Source of the DNA: Leptospira andrefontaineae
GTDB lineage: Bacteria; Spirochaetota; Leptospiria; Leptospirales; Leptospiraceae
DNA length: 64,000 nt
Assembly (NCBI RefSeq): GCF_004770105.1
Contig: NZ_RQEY01000001.1
Coordinates: forward strand, 186,001-250,000
Direction: 5' to 3'
Made by a program: the position numbers and the translations under genes. The first letter of the stretch is position 1. Every line of letters starts with the position of its first letter. Of the stretch, positions 16,250-25,440 are shown piece after piece. The notes under the pieces are model-generated. The model searched no databases. It saw only the letters and a program-made list of their open reading frames with translations, and had not been told where the DNA came from.

Positions 16250-16678
16250 ATGCAAATCTCTAAATCATTCTTTTATGAAATCCCGGTGTTATGGAGCCAA
16301 TGTGATCCGAACGGCCATTTGAATGTCGGGAACTTCCAAGTATTTCTTCATGAAGGACGAATGGTTGCTTTGGAAGAAGCAGGCCTTTCTTTCTCTCAAA
16401 TGAAATTAGATAACATAGGTCCAATGATCCTAAGGGGAGAAACAGATTATAAGGCAGAAATCCGTTACCCTGATACCGCTCTCATAGAAACTCAGTTCGG
16501 TGAGATCTCAGGCTCAAGATGTAAGGCATTCCAAAAATTAATCCGAAAATCCGACGGTAAAGTTTCCTGTGAATCCATCTCTCATTGTATCATGTTTGAT
16601 TTTGGTAAGAAAAGACCTTGGAAATATACGGACAAGTTCCTAGAAGGATTAGGGCTTTTGGGGCGGCTCGCTCGCTAA
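16250..16678 (+). CDS. Acyl-CoA thioesterase, 4HBT hot-dog family
   Basis: A 142-residue hot-dog-fold protein. The active-site stretch SQCDPNGHLNVGNFQVF matches 4-hydroxybenzoyl-CoA thioesterase-like enzymes, with the Asp and the His-Leu-Asn in place. AGGAG thirteen bases upstream of the ATG is consistent with the start. Such enzymes hydrolyse acyl-CoA thioesters; the acyl group cannot be told. The C terminus (GLLGRLAR) runs into GC-rich repeat DNA, which may have changed the last residues. Confidence 0.85.
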   Translation: MQISKSFFYEIPVLWSQCDPNGHLNVGNFQVFLHEGRMVALEEAGLSFSQMKLDNIGPMILRGETDYKAEIRYPDTALIETQFGEISGSRCKAFQKLIRKSDGKVSCESISHCIMFDFGKKRPWKYTDKFLEGLGLLGRLAR

Positions 16679-16770
16679 GCTCGGATCGCGCTGCTTCGAT
16701 TTCGCTAACGCTCATCCGGGCTTTGCCCGGACTAAAGATCTGCGCATCGCTGCCGCGGTTATCTTCGCTT
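16663..16770. repeat. GC-rich low-complexity block with hairpin
   Basis: Starting within the thioesterase C terminus, this stretch is much richer in G+C than its neighbours and is built of short motifs such as TCGCT and GCGC. It contains the perfect hairpin TCCGGGC-TTT-GCCCGGA. No coding signature is convincing. It resembles the block at 17101-17272 in style and probably belongs to a mobile or repeat-derived intergenic class. Confidence 0.5.
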
Positions 16771-16799
16771 AAGTCAAGGATTTTCTTTTTCTATAGCGA

Positions 16800-16938
16800 T
16801 GTAGGAGCTCCTACAAATTCAGTCGGAATTAATAGTTGTAAATTTTAAGATTTTATGATAAAGGAAAAACGGCTTCTCCCACGAGCCCACCTCCTCCACC
16901 CGAACCAGGGTGGGGGCCGTTTTCAAAACGATGTAGGA
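16800..16938 (+). repeat. Dispersed palindromic repeat, copy A
   Basis: Begins with the perfect palindrome TGTAGGAGCTCCTACA (16800-16815). It then has TTGTAAATTTT plus TTTTATGATA (16836-16860) and a GC-rich tail with CCACCC/GGGTGG arms ending in GGGTGGGGGCCGTTTT, and another TGTAGGAACTCC partial palindrome near 16932. The same modules in the same order occur inverted at 32217-32430. Confidence 0.75.
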
Positions 16939-16979
16939 ACTCCGACTAAATCCAAATAATTAAAAAGGTTCTTCGCGAA

Positions 16980-17051
16980 GAAAACCTCTGTGTGCTCCGT
17001 GAGAAACTTGTTTGTCCATTTTTCGTTCAGGCGGAGATCACAGAGGTTTTC
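16980..17051. repeat. Long inverted repeat with CCTCTGTG arms
   Basis: GAAAACCTCTGTG (16980-16992) and its exact reverse complement (17039-17051) enclose a second pair, CTCCG and CGGAG, offset by two bases, giving 13+5 bp of stem around a loop of about 31 bases. The arms carry the CTCTGTG phrase also seen near 42091-42145. Confidence 0.7.
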
Positions 17052-17100
17052 CCTTCCTTATGAGCCGCCGCGGGTTTCTGTACTTTCTTATGCAACGGGT

Positions 17101-17272
17101 CCTTTTAAATTTGACTTCGCTTCGCTTCAGTCACCGACTCGCTACGCGGTCGTTACCTCGCTCCCTAGGGGTCGCTGCGGTAGGGATACGGAGGGCGTAA
17201 GTCCGGCTTGCCGGATAAGCGCGGATGCGCGAACCCGTAGTAGCCCGGTCCGAACGAAGTGAGGAACCGCCC
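17101..17272. repeat. GC-rich intergenic block
   Basis: A second GC-rich stretch, with the hairpin TCCGGC-TT-GCCGGA and repeats of TTCGCT and CTCGCT. Open frames here have composition unlike the genes around them and no recognisable domain. It is best seen as repeat-derived non-coding DNA. Confidence 0.5.
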
Positions 17273-17274
17273 AT

Positions 17275-17300
17275 AAAAAAAGCCCTCCGAAGAGGGCTTT
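17275..17300 (-). terminator. Terminator after the aldehyde dehydrogenase
   Basis: On the minus strand AAAGCCCTC, loop TTCG, GAGGGCTTT is followed by a run of T. It ends the aldehyde dehydrogenase transcript, 27 bases beyond the stop. Confidence 0.9.
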
Positions 17301-17326
17301 CAAATCGAAGAAAGTAGAAGATGTTT

Positions 17327-18814
17327 TTAAACGAAGAACTTCTTAGTGAATTGAAGCATTTTATCCACAAAACCTGTGTAAGGTGGATATAACATTTCAA
17401 TCGAAGAGAAAGGAGCTTGTTTGAATACTGACTTCTCGTGAGAGAATGTTCTGAATCCATACCAGCCGTGATAACTTCCGTGTCCGGAATGATTGATCCC
17501 TCCGAATGGTAGGTTCGGGTTCGCCAAATGTACGATAACGTCATTCACCGCAGCTCCTCCGGAAGATGTTTCCTTGAGAACCTTGTTGATATGTTTGTTA
17601 TTGCTTCCGAATACATAGAGTGCGAGTGGTTTTGGTTTAGAAAGAACCTTCTCCACTGCTTCATCCAAGTTTTTGTAAGTTAAGATCGGAAGAACCGGTC
17701 CAAAGATCTCGTCTTCCATGATTCTTGCATTCGCTGGAACATCGGCAATCAATGTAGGCTCTATATAGTTTTGAGAAGAATCTGTTTCTCCTCCCATCAC
17801 TACTTTTCCACCTTTTTCAACTGCTTCGTGGATGTATCCGGAAACTCTTTGGAAATTCCTTTGGTTTACCAAACGACAGAAGTCTTTGTTGTTCTTGATA
17901 TCCGCAGAACTTTCTCCATAGAAAGATTTTACAGCAGCCTTCGCTTGTTTTACGAATTCTTCTGTTTGTCCTTCAGGAAGAAGAAGATAGTCAGGCGCCA
18001 CGCAGGTTTGTCCCGCGTTCATGATCTTTCCCCATACCAATTTCTGAGCTGCCTTTTTCAAGTTTGCTCCAGGTACGATGATAGCAGGAGATTTTCCTCC
18101 CAACTCTAAAGTTACTGTAGAGAGATTTTTAGCAGCAGCTGCCATAACGATCTTTCCTACATGAGTACTTCCTGTGAAGAAGATATGATCGAATGGTAAC
18201 TCCATAAGAGCAGTAGAAACCGTATGATCTCCTTCAAATACTGCAACTTCTCCTTCTTGGAAGGTTTCTTTTACCAGTCTAGTGAGTAATTTAGAAGTTT
18301 CTGGTGTGAACTCAGAAGGTTTGATGATCGCCGTGTTTCCTGCCGCAAGAGCCGCAGTTAAAGGTGCAATTGCAAGATAGAATGGATAGTTCCAAGGAGA
18401 AATGATCAGTGTTACTCCCTTTGGTTCATATGAAATGGAACTTCTTGCTCCGAAAAGTGAAACTGGAGTTTTTACCCTTTCAGGTTTCATCCAAGTTTTT
18501 ACATGTCTGATCGCGTCTTTTAGCTCCGCGATAGAAGGCATAACTTCAGTCAGATCCGTTTCGTGAGGAGCTTTTCTGAAATCGTTTTGTAAAGCCTGTT
18601 TGATCTCTGGGGTCAGTCTTTCTACTGCTGCCAGTAATTTTTTCAATAATACGACTCGATCCTTGGCTTTGGATACTTTCAGAACCTTATGAAAATGACG
18701 TTTTTGGACATCGAATACTCTTTGCATCTCCTTAGGGTTCGCAGCGGGAAATGAAGCCGTTCCGCTGGAAGCGGGAGAGACTGAGCTCGCCGGTTGTGTA
18801 GCTGTGCTGGACAT
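17327..18814 (-). CDS. Aldehyde dehydrogenase, ALDH3-like
   Basis: NAD(P)-dependent oxidation of aldehydes to acids, 495 residues. The catalytic Cys is in [16 protein letters not shown] and the general-base Glu in [11 protein letters not shown]. The C-terminal [15 protein letters not shown] is typical of the ALDH3/fatty-aldehyde dehydrogenase branch, which often has a C-terminal membrane tail. The ATG at 18814 follows AGGAG by seven bases; the longer frame to 18871 lacks a ribosome site. An Ala/Ser/Pro-rich N-terminal extension of about 30 residues precedes the fold. Confidence 0.93.
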   Translation of the reverse strand: MSSTATQPASSVSPASSGTASFPAANPKEMQRVFDVQKRHFHKVLKVSKAKDRVVLLKKLLAAVERLTPEIKQALQNDFRKAPHETDLTEVMPSIAELKDAIRHVKTWMKPERVKTPVSLFGARSSISYEPKGVTLIISPWNYPFYLAIAPLTAALAAGNTAIIKPSEFTPETSKLLTRLVKETFQEGEVAVFEGDHTVSTALMELPFDHIFFTGSTHVGKIVMAAAAKNLSTVTLELGGKSPAIIVPGANLKKAAQKLVWGKIMNAGQTCVAPDYLLLPEGQTEEFVKQAKAAVKSFYGESSADIKNNKDFCRLVNQRNFQRVSGYIHEAVEKGGKVVMGGETDSSQNYIEPTLIADVPANARIMEDEIFGPVLPILTYKNLDEAVEKVLSKPKPLALYVFGSNNKHINKVLKETSSGGAAVNDVIVHLANPNLPFGGINHSGHGSYHGWYGFRTFSHEKSVFKQAPFSSIEMLYPPYTGFVDKMLQFTKKFFV

Positions 18815-19216
18815 GAGGGATCTCCTAAGTTCTAACATTCTTCCGGATGATCCGGACTGGTAGAGAACCAAGGTATAATTTCATCAAATTCAGGATTTTG
18901 ATGCAACCTTTTTATTGAATGATCATTCCGTAACTTTCAGAGAAAATTTCCCCTACCTGGACCCAAGTCGCTTTTTATTCTACCTGTTATGATAAGAATT
19001 TTCCTACTTGAACAAGTGATAGATTAGTCCAAAAGGACTATTTTACATTGACGTTTTTGGAAATTTATTTCTGACAAGAATTGTAAGATAAATTTTTCTT
19101 TCAGTTTTTTTTTCAAAGTTTGATCCGTATAATTCGCTTAGCAGAATCTTATTTTTCATATATAAGTTTCGCTAATTCTTGACAGAGACCACTAACGTTT
19201 TTCAGAGTTACATGAT
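18815..19216. other. Divergent intergenic region, no gene seen
   Basis: AT-rich region of about 400 bases between two divergent genes. No open frame, palindrome or family signal stands out. A TTGACA at 19179-19184 has no -10 at usual distance. It presumably holds promoters for both genes. Confidence 0.5.
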
Positions 19217-20740
19217 ATGAGCCAAGGGAAAACCCTAGAACTTTTCCATCACAAAGACCAAGGTATATTCAGTAATCTGAAGGACCTGAATCATCCTATT
19301 TCGGAAAACATCCCGTTTCATTTTAAATTTTTTAATCTTACGGAGAATGTGGATAGCATTCTCTCCAAGACGTTAGATCGTTATCTTTTACATTTGGATA
19401 TCATATTCGTAAGAGATTCTGTTCTTGCGGCTATGAAAGAAACCATCACTAACACTATCAAAGCAAATATCAAAAGGATCTATTTTAGAGAACTCCAAGC
19501 TGATATACAAAATCCAAGTGTGTATCGTAGCAAGATCACCGGTTTTAAACAAACTTATCTGGATAATAAGGAGAAGTATGAAGATCTTCTCTTTAAGAAC
19601 AATTATGTTGTTCTAGTTTCCTTCATTCATAACAAGGACGCAATCCGCATCCGAGTGATGAATAATGTAAAACTCAGCCCGGAAGAAGTAGATCGTATCA
19701 ATGAAAGGATCGAAAAAGCAAAAACTTATAACGATCTTGCAGAAGCATTTTTAGAAAAAGGCGACGAAACAGAAGGTGCAGGCCTTGGACTCATCATGAC
19801 ACTGATGATGTTGAAAAACGACGGTCTAGGTGCGAGTTCCTATAAGGTGGAAAGCCAAGGTAATAATACTTCTGTCATTATCGATATTCCTATTCGCATT
19901 CAAAAAGAGAATGTTCAGATCCAAAAGGCAGAAGAGATCATCAAAGAAGTAGACCAACTTCCTACATTCCCTAAAGCGATCCAAGACATTCAATCTGCTA
20001 TTGACAAACCGAATTCAAGTATCGGTCAGATCGCAGAGATGGTCAAAAAAGACGTGGCCCTTGCCGCAAACATTCTGAAATTATCCAACTCAGCAGCATT
20101 CCGTAGAGGAAACAAAGTAGAATCTTTGGATAGAGCGATCCAGCTCATCGGTTTGAAAGAGTTACAGGTTTTATTATATTCTCTTGGAACAAAACAGATC
20201 TTAGAGAACAAGTTCCCTGCATTCTTAACGATCTGGGAAAAATCCAATCAGTGTGCGTACTACTGTAAATTGATCGCTCAAAGATTGAATCTTCCTAAGG
20301 ACTCAATGAGTAATCTGATGTCGGCGGCACTTCTTCATGATATAGGAGAGATCATTCTTCTTTCCTTGGAACAAGAGCGTATGGGAAAGATCCAGAATTA
20401 TTCCGCATCCAAAGAGATCGCTTCTTCACTTTCTATGGAAGAAGCTGCATTCGGTATTACTCATACTAAGATCGGTGCACTCATCGCTGAAAAATGGAAT
20501 TTCCCTGAGTTATATTCCAAAACCATGGAATACCATCATAGACCTCAATTGGCGGAAGAACAATATAAGGAGATCATCTTCCCTATTTACCTGGGAGATA
20601 TGATGATCAAGATCAATAACGAAGAAGCTAAGTTCTCCGAGATCCCTGAAGAAGTACTGAAACATTGTAAATTTTTCTCTTCCGGAGATTTCCATTCTTT
20701 CCGGACCAAAGCTTTAGAAAGTTTCCAAGCTACTCTTTGA
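19217..20740 (+). CDS. HDOD-domain protein with N-terminal kinase-like ATPase fold
   Basis: A 507-residue cytoplasmic protein. The first ~230 residues look like a histidine-kinase-type ATPase domain: [18 protein letters not shown] fits an N box and [13 protein letters not shown] fits the G2 loop, but no phosphoacceptor box precedes it. Residues about 245-490 form an HDOD domain ([47 protein letters not shown]). HDOD proteins act in signalling without proven hydrolase activity. The fusion suggests a nucleotide- or partner-controlled regulator. Only one ATG near the start fits, overlapping a GATATG context. Confidence 0.82.
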   Translation: MSQGKTLELFHHKDQGIFSNLKDLNHPISENIPFHFKFFNLTENVDSILSKTLDRYLLHLDIIFVRDSVLAAMKETITNTIKANIKRIYFRELQADIQNPSVYRSKITGFKQTYLDNKEKYEDLLFKNNYVVLVSFIHNKDAIRIRVMNNVKLSPEEVDRINERIEKAKTYNDLAEAFLEKGDETEGAGLGLIMTLMMLKNDGLGASSYKVESQGNNTSVIIDIPIRIQKENVQIQKAEEIIKEVDQLPTFPKAIQDIQSAIDKPNSSIGQIAEMVKKDVALAANILKLSNSAAFRRGNKVESLDRAIQLIGLKELQVLLYSLGTKQILENKFPAFLTIWEKSNQCAYYCKLIAQRLNLPKDSMSNLMSAALLHDIGEIILLSLEQERMGKIQNYSASKEIASSLSMEEAAFGITHTKIGALIAEKWNFPELYSKTMEYHHRPQLAEEQYKEIIFPIYLGDMMIKINNEEAKFSEIPEEVLKHCKFFSSGDFHSFRTKALESFQATL

Positions 20741-20800
20741 TTCGCCGGTACTCCGGCAATTAGAGATTTCTTTCGAACAAAGTACCAAAAATAGTATTAG

Positions 20801-20829
20801 CCGAAGGTTCTAGTAATCTAAACCTTCGG
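20801..20829. other. Hairpin upstream of the LruC-domain gene
   Basis: CCGAAGGTT (20801-20809) and AACCTTCGG (20821-20829) form a nine-bp stem with an 11-base loop in the presumed 5' leader. No T-run follows, so it is more likely an RNA structure or protein site than a terminator. Confidence 0.4.
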
Positions 20830-20886
20830 GCGTATTGCTTATTGGGGGGATATCGGCATAATCATGACATCCGTATGGGTGCATCT

Positions 20887-22179
20887 ATGACAAAAAAAAT
20901 CCTAACATGCTTTGTAGCCTCTCTCAGTATCTCTTTCGCGTCCTGTACATCTTCCAGCGATCCTAATTACGCATGGTTGATGAGTCTTGTAGCAGGAGCC
21001 ACTGCGGTCGAGGCTCCTTCCGGTCCTACTGATTTCGGAATCGATATAAATGACGAGACTGCTCCGGTTGATTTCGTATTCGATACTACTCGCACAATCA
21101 CAGTAAACGTACAAGTAATAGATCCTGTAGCTCCTGTGAACGGTTCCATGGTGCAGGTTACTGTACCTTCTGCCACACCTGGCGCTACTAGTAATAAATC
21201 CGTTTTTAAAGCTTATACAAATCCAAGCGGAGAAGTTACCGGTAGTTTTACAATAGATGGAGATACTAAAACAGTTCATCTAGCTGTAGAAGCTTATGGT
21301 AAGTTTTACGAAGCGGATATTTCGATCGTAAACGTAAGTAAGGTGGATCGTAGAATTTCGATCGGATTTACCGCTACCACCACCCAGATCATAGATACGG
21401 ATGGGGACGGTGTACAGGATTTCGAAGATGTATTCCCGAATGATCCTACAAGAGTGAGTTCGATCCGTGTTCCTGCAGAAGATTATTATACTACTTCGTA
21501 TGAGGACTTATTCCCTAAACAAGGAGATGCGGATTTCAACGACTATGTGATCCGTTCTTATTTTGAAGAAGATCTAAATAAATTCGGTGAAGTAGTAAGA
21601 GTAAGAGGATATTTCACTCATGTTGCTAAAGGAGCCGGGTATAATCATACTCTTCGTTTCGGATTGCCAGGAGCAAGTGTAACAAGTTATTCACTTCTAC
21701 GCTATGCAGCCGACGGAACCACCTTGGAAGAAAACTTAAGTGGAACTCCAACATCGATCTCAGATCTGGAAATTTTAGGAAATAGCTCTACTACAATTTC
21801 TAAATCGAACGCTTCCAAAACGGATACCGTTTTTGTAAAAGGTAAAACTGCAAAATTAGAAGTAATCCTTTCCGCGCCTATTTCCAAACTGGTGCTCGGA
21901 CCTGCTCCTTATGATACATTCATCAGAGTGATCAACACCGGTAAGGATATACACGCTGCAGGGAAATATTTCGATGCAGAAGGTAAGGACATCTATAGAG
22001 ATGCTACCGGTTTCCCTTGGGTACTTCTTGTGCCTGGAAACTTCCAATGGCCTTACGAAGCTACTGATATACGTAACTCCTATCCTACTTTCAAAACTTG
22101 GTATGAATCTCTTGGAACCACCAATACTGATTGGTTCCGAACTCCGAATACTTCGGAAGTGTTTCCGGCTACGCCCTAA
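20887..22179 (+). CDS. LruC domain-containing lipoprotein
   Basis: Predicted surface or envelope lipoprotein of about 430 residues. The signal MTKKILTCFVASLSISFASC ends in an acylated Cys; starts further upstream (20875 ATG, 20842 TTG) are in frame but would bury the signal. A Ca-binding type motif DTDGDGVQDFEDVFPNDP leads into the LruC/DUF4842 domain with YEDLFPKQGDADFNDYV. LruC of pathogenic Leptospira is an antigen recognised in uveitis patients; this gene shares the domain, not necessarily the role. A strong terminator follows. Confidence 0.88.
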   Translation: MTKKILTCFVASLSISFASCTSSSDPNYAWLMSLVAGATAVEAPSGPTDFGIDINDETAPVDFVFDTTRTITVNVQVIDPVAPVNGSMVQVTVPSATPGATSNKSVFKAYTNPSGEVTGSFTIDGDTKTVHLAVEAYGKFYEADISIVNVSKVDRRISIGFTATTTQIIDTDGDGVQDFEDVFPNDPTRVSSIRVPAEDYYTTSYEDLFPKQGDADFNDYVIRSYFEEDLNKFGEVVRVRGYFTHVAKGAGYNHTLRFGLPGASVTSYSLLRYAADGTTLEENLSGTPTSISDLEILGNSSTTISKSNASKTDTVFVKGKTAKLEVILSAPISKLVLGPAPYDTFIRVINTGKDIHAAGKYFDAEGKDIYRDATGFPWVLLVPGNFQWPYEATDIRNSYPTFKTWYESLGTTNTDWFRTPNTSEVFPATP

Positions 22180-22209
22180 TTTGGGACTCCTGAAAGAGTA
22201 AAAGCAACC

Positions 22210-22249
22210 TCCCCCTTCCCTCATTCGGCCGAGGGGAGGGGTTTTTTTC
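22210..22249 (+). terminator. Terminator after the LruC-domain gene
   Basis: CCCCTTCCCTC and GAGGGGAGGGG form an 11-bp stem with one G-U pair and an eight-base loop, followed by seven T. Confidence 0.9.
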
Positions 22250-22287
22250 TTTTCGAGCCATAAGCCGGACTATATCCTGAACTTTAA

Positions 22288-23337
22288 GTGGCTTCAGGAC
22301 TCCTCAAACGAAAAGACACCAAACAAACAGGTTCATACTCCGGTAAGGAGCAGGCCTCTAAATTCCTATCTCTCGTAGAAGAGATATCCCCTATCGTAGC
22401 CTTGGACGAAAACAATATAGTCCGATTCGCAAACGCATCCTTTAAAAAAGAATTCAGGCTTAGATTTGCAAACCCAGCAGGTAAAAACCTATTCAATCTG
22501 TTAAGATTGGATTCAAAAGAAGAAGCTAACCTGAGAGAGAATCTTCACAAGGCTCTCAAAACAAAATTACAAAACCAGGAATTCAAAAAGGGAAAGAAGT
22601 CTTACGGATATTCTATCTTTAGATTCAAAGATAGCCTGGGTATGATCTTAAAAGATATTACAGAGAACAAAAAGTTAGAGAAGAAGATCGCGACTCTCCA
22701 CACTCAAGTCCTCGCCTCCCAAGAAGAAGAAAGATCCAGACTCGCAAGGGAACTTCATGACGGGGTCGGACAACTCATACTCGCGGCAAAATTACATTTC
22801 CAAGCCTATCAAAAATCGGAGAAGGAACATCCAGAATCTTTCGGCTCCGGCCTAGGGCTCATCGATAGAGCCAGCCAAGAACTCCGCGATATTTACACAA
22901 ATTTGCAACCTTCTTCTTTAAAAGAACTTGGGCTGGAAGCTGCACTAAACTCTCTAGCGAACCAAATTTTCCCGATACAAAAAATTAAAGTAAAATCAGA
23001 GTTTAGAGTCCCGGAAAAAATTCCACAGGAAATACAGAACCAAGTTTTCAGAATATTACAGGAAATTTGTGCAAACATTCTGAAACATTCCCAAGCAAAT
23101 AAAGTGGAGTTAAAGATCTTTTCGGAGAAAGATACCCTAGTAGTTTCTGCAAAAGATAACGGAAAAGGATTTAAAGAAAAAGAAGCCAGAATAAAATCTA
23201 CCGGATACGGATTGGAAAATATTCGGAGAAGAACAGAGGACCTGAACGGTACTCTTTTTTTAGAAACGGAACCTAATAAAGGTACTCAATATGTGCTTAG
23301 GATCCCGTTAAAAAAACGTTCCAAGGAGAAAGTATGA
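22288..23337 (+). CDS. Sensor histidine kinase, NarL-system type (HisKA_3)
   Basis: Soluble two-component kinase of 349 residues. A PAS-like domain (about 25-120, with SPIVALDENNIVRFANASF) is followed by the HisKA_3 box EERSRLARELHDGVGQLIL with the phosphoacceptor His, and an HATPase domain (AKDNGKGF, GYGLENIRRR). The start is GTG without a clear Shine-Dalgarno; no closer start fits. The gene overlaps the response regulator by four bases (ATGA), so the two form a cognate pair. Confidence 0.9.
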   Translation: MASGLLKRKDTKQTGSYSGKEQASKFLSLVEEISPIVALDENNIVRFANASFKKEFRLRFANPAGKNLFNLLRLDSKEEANLRENLHKALKTKLQNQEFKKGKKSYGYSIFRFKDSLGMILKDITENKKLEKKIATLHTQVLASQEEERSRLARELHDGVGQLILAAKLHFQAYQKSEKEHPESFGSGLGLIDRASQELRDIYTNLQPSSLKELGLEAALNSLANQIFPIQKIKVKSEFRVPEKIPQEIQNQVFRILQEICANILKHSQANKVELKIFSEKDTLVVSAKDNGKGFKEKEARIKSTGYGLENIRRRTEDLNGTLFLETEPNKGTQYVLRIPLKKRSKEKV

Positions 23338-24008
23338 ACGCCCAACCCTCCGTTTGCAAACTCTATCTTGTAGACGACCACGCAATCTTAAGAGAAGGTC
23401 TTAGACTGATCATTTCCGGACAAAACGATCTGGAAATCATCGGAGAAAACGGAAACGCCGAACAGGCGCTAGACGAGATCGGGAAATTAGAACCGGACAT
23501 TCTGATCACTGATATCTCCATGCCGGGAGTGAGCGGTATCGATCTAGTCAAGGGAGTCAAAAGATACTATCCTAAAGTTCAGGTGATCATTCTATCTAGA
23601 CATGATAACGAAGAGTACATCCAAAAACTGGTAGATCTTGGCATCAATGGTTACGTTCTAAAAGACGACGCGGGAGAAGATCTACTTAGAGCAATCGACG
23701 CTGTCCGCAGAAAAGAAACGTACTTAAGCCCAAGGATCGCAACCAGAGTTCTTTCCGGGATCGGAAAGAAAAAAACAGGAGAACTTCAGGAAGAAGGTCC
23801 GTCCGTATTCTCAGTACTTTCCGATAGAGAAAGACAGATCCTAAAATTGATCTCCGAGGGGAATTCCAACGAGAAGATAGGGAAACTTCTTCATATCTCA
23901 CCTGCAACCGTAAAGGTACATAGAGCAAACATCATGAAGAAGCTGGACTTACATAAGGTGGCGGACTTAGTAGTCTACGCAATCCGTGCAGGTATTGTAG
24001 AGAGTTAA
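23334..24008 (+). CDS. Response regulator, NarL/FixJ family
   Basis: DNA-binding regulator of 224 residues, partner of the kinase it overlaps. The receiver domain (about 8-125) has the acidic pair DDH, acceptor Asp in DILITDISMPGVSG and Lys in GYVLKDDAG. The C-terminal LuxR-type helix-turn-helix is LSDRERQILKLISEGNSNEK then ATVKVHRANIMKKL. Target genes are not shown by the sequence. Its end overlaps the convergent DUF1554 gene by four bases. Confidence 0.95.
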   Translation: MNAQPSVCKLYLVDDHAILREGLRLIISGQNDLEIIGENGNAEQALDEIGKLEPDILITDISMPGVSGIDLVKGVKRYYPKVQVIILSRHDNEEYIQKLVDLGINGYVLKDDAGEDLLRAIDAVRRKETYLSPRIATRVLSGIGKKKTGELQEEGPSVFSVLSDRERQILKLISEGNSNEKIGKLLHISPATVKVHRANIMKKLDLHKVADLVVYAIRAGIVES

Positions 24009-24601
24009 TTTCTAACGCAGAGTAAACTTTTAGGCTGATCGCATCCATCCGAGAAGCCTTGGTTGAACCCCCCGATGGTATTGTCCGCGGGGGCTCCATA
24101 TTCCCCGAATTCCCCACCTGTGCCATTACCCCATCCAAGACAGGTATCTCCTACCCCAAAAGTCATACTGATACCCGTCCAATAGTTTCCAGCGCCAGGA
24201 ATTCCAGTCGCGCTATCCATGGGATCCACAGGGATTCCGGAACCATTTGTATGAAAGATAAGAGTCTGTCCAGGATCCATCGCGTAATAACTCGTATTTG
24301 GAAATAAGGGCCAGCCGGTCCCCCCAGGAACTCTGGAAGAAGAAGCAATCAATGCACCATATTCCAAAGCGGAACCAGGCAAACTAGGAACCTCTGCGGT
24401 CTTTGCATTTTGACAGATCAAATCCGCACCTGCAACTCCTCCTAAGGCACCGGTATTGGTGGAAGTAGTAACAAACAGATAACGTGTTTTGCCTAGAATT
24501 CCTAAAAGAATAAGCTCATCTCCACCAGGAAACGGCTTGGAGCAAGCCGAGCTAAAAAGCCCGGAAAGAAGAAGGACCAAAGAATAAATTCGAAGAGCCA
24601 T
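24005..24601 (-). CDS. DUF1554 lipoprotein
   Basis: Exported lipoprotein of 198 residues: MALRIYSLVLLLSGLFSSAC signal with lipobox, then a DUF1554-type domain opening with LFVTTSTNTGALGG and closing with DGCDQPKSLLCVRN, including conserved Cys and Trp residues. DUF1554 proteins are numerous in Leptospira and have a lectin-like collagen-domain relationship; binding partners are uncertain. The ATG at 24601 is preferred over a longer frame to 24634 because AAGGAG precedes it and it yields a proper signal peptide. It starts two bases after the previous gene's stop. Confidence 0.85.
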   Translation of the reverse strand: MALRIYSLVLLLSGLFSSACSKPFPGGDELILLGILGKTRYLFVTTSTNTGALGGVAGADLICQNAKTAEVPSLPGSALEYGALIASSSRVPGGTGWPLFPNTSYYAMDPGQTLIFHTNGSGIPVDPMDSATGIPGAGNYWTGISMTFGVGDTCLGWGNGTGGEFGEYGAPADNTIGGFNQGFSDGCDQPKSLLCVRN

Positions 24602-24603
24602 GT

Positions 24604-25431
24604 TCAAAAGCTCCTTGTGTATTGGACTTCCCATCTGTTCTGAGAAAATCCAGTATTTGCAAAAGTATTTTGATTTCCGCCTCTATCAGGACTCACCTTG
24701 AACTGGACAGTATCTCCTTGTGGAAGTTTATTTTCCAACCAAAGAGAAAGCGCAACACTTAGGATCGCAACTCCACCGATGAGAGCCTGATTGTTTTGGT
24801 GCATTTCATATTCTTTCTTATCATTCTCACGTGCCTGCCAAAGATAAAGAGTTAATGAAGAAGGTAGATTTAAACTTAAGATCCCGATATTCATCGGATC
24901 GTTTAACGGCTTCGAGGCGAGGATATTCCCGGCTTCCCTTTCGGAGTTTCCAAGGTAAGCAAGCACTCCAAACCAAGTCCAGATACTGTAGGACTTCCAA
25001 CGATCTCCTTTGGAATAATATCCTGTTCCAGGCATCCAAACAAGCTTAGAAGTTTTAGTTCCTTTGCTCGCTTCTTCTTTTTCCGCCAAGGCGACTGCCT
25101 TAGGGCGGTCCTGCTCGACTTTAAAATTAGTCCAAGGTGTGTAAGAAGAAGGTTTTCCGAACCTGTTCAATGCAGCGATCCTATATTCATAGGTTCCTGC
25201 TTCTAAGGAGAACTCGATCTCGTTCTCGGAGACTTTCTTTTCTAAAAATAATTCTTGAGGAGGTTCTGTTTTTCGGACTTCTACCACGTAACCGCGGCTT
25301 CCCTTAACCTCTTTCCATTCTATATAATATACGAAACTTTTTTTCTCGGCAAATACGCCGGAAGAAATGGAAAAGAATATTAGAATAAACTGATATACAA
25401 TAGCGAAAGTTTTTCCGCGGAACAAGAACAT
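24604..25431 (-). CDS. Exported Fn3-like protein with membrane helices
   Basis: A 275-residue protein, family not firmly recognised. A signal peptide (about 8-28) is followed by an Fn3/Ig-like module (IEWKEVKGSRGYVVEVRK through AGTYEYRIAALNRFG to WTNFKV). A C-terminal half follows with two or three hydrophobic segments (IWTWFGVLAYLGN, GILSLNLPSSLTLYLW, ALIGGVAILSVALSLWL). The Fn3-like module echoes the repeats in the FecR-domain gene upstream, suggesting common ancestry and a shared complex. It lies in the cyclase-FecR operon. Confidence 0.7.
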   Translation of the reverse strand: MFLFRGKTFAIVYQFILIFFSISSGVFAEKKSFVYYIEWKEVKGSRGYVVEVRKTEPPQELFLEKKVSENEIEFSLEAGTYEYRIAALNRFGKPSSYTPWTNFKVEQDRPKAVALAEKEEASKGTKTSKLVWMPGTGYYSKGDRWKSYSIWTWFGVLAYLGNSEREAGNILASKPLNDPMNIGILSLNLPSSLTLYLWQARENDKKEYEMHQNNQALIGGVAILSVALSLWLENKLPQGDTVQFKVSPDRGGNQNTFANTGFSQNRWEVQYTRSF

Positions 25432-25440
25432 GCCTTCTCC

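Noticed and set aside
16990..17262. Open frames in the GC-rich block near 17.0-17.26 kb
   Set aside because: Arg/Pro/Ser-rich translations without ribosome site or family signature, sitting on hairpin-rich repeat DNA; not accepted as genes.
20842..20886. LruC-domain protein starting at TTG 20842
   Set aside because: It would place about 15 polar residues before the lipoprotein signal; the ATG at 20887 begins the signal peptide directly.
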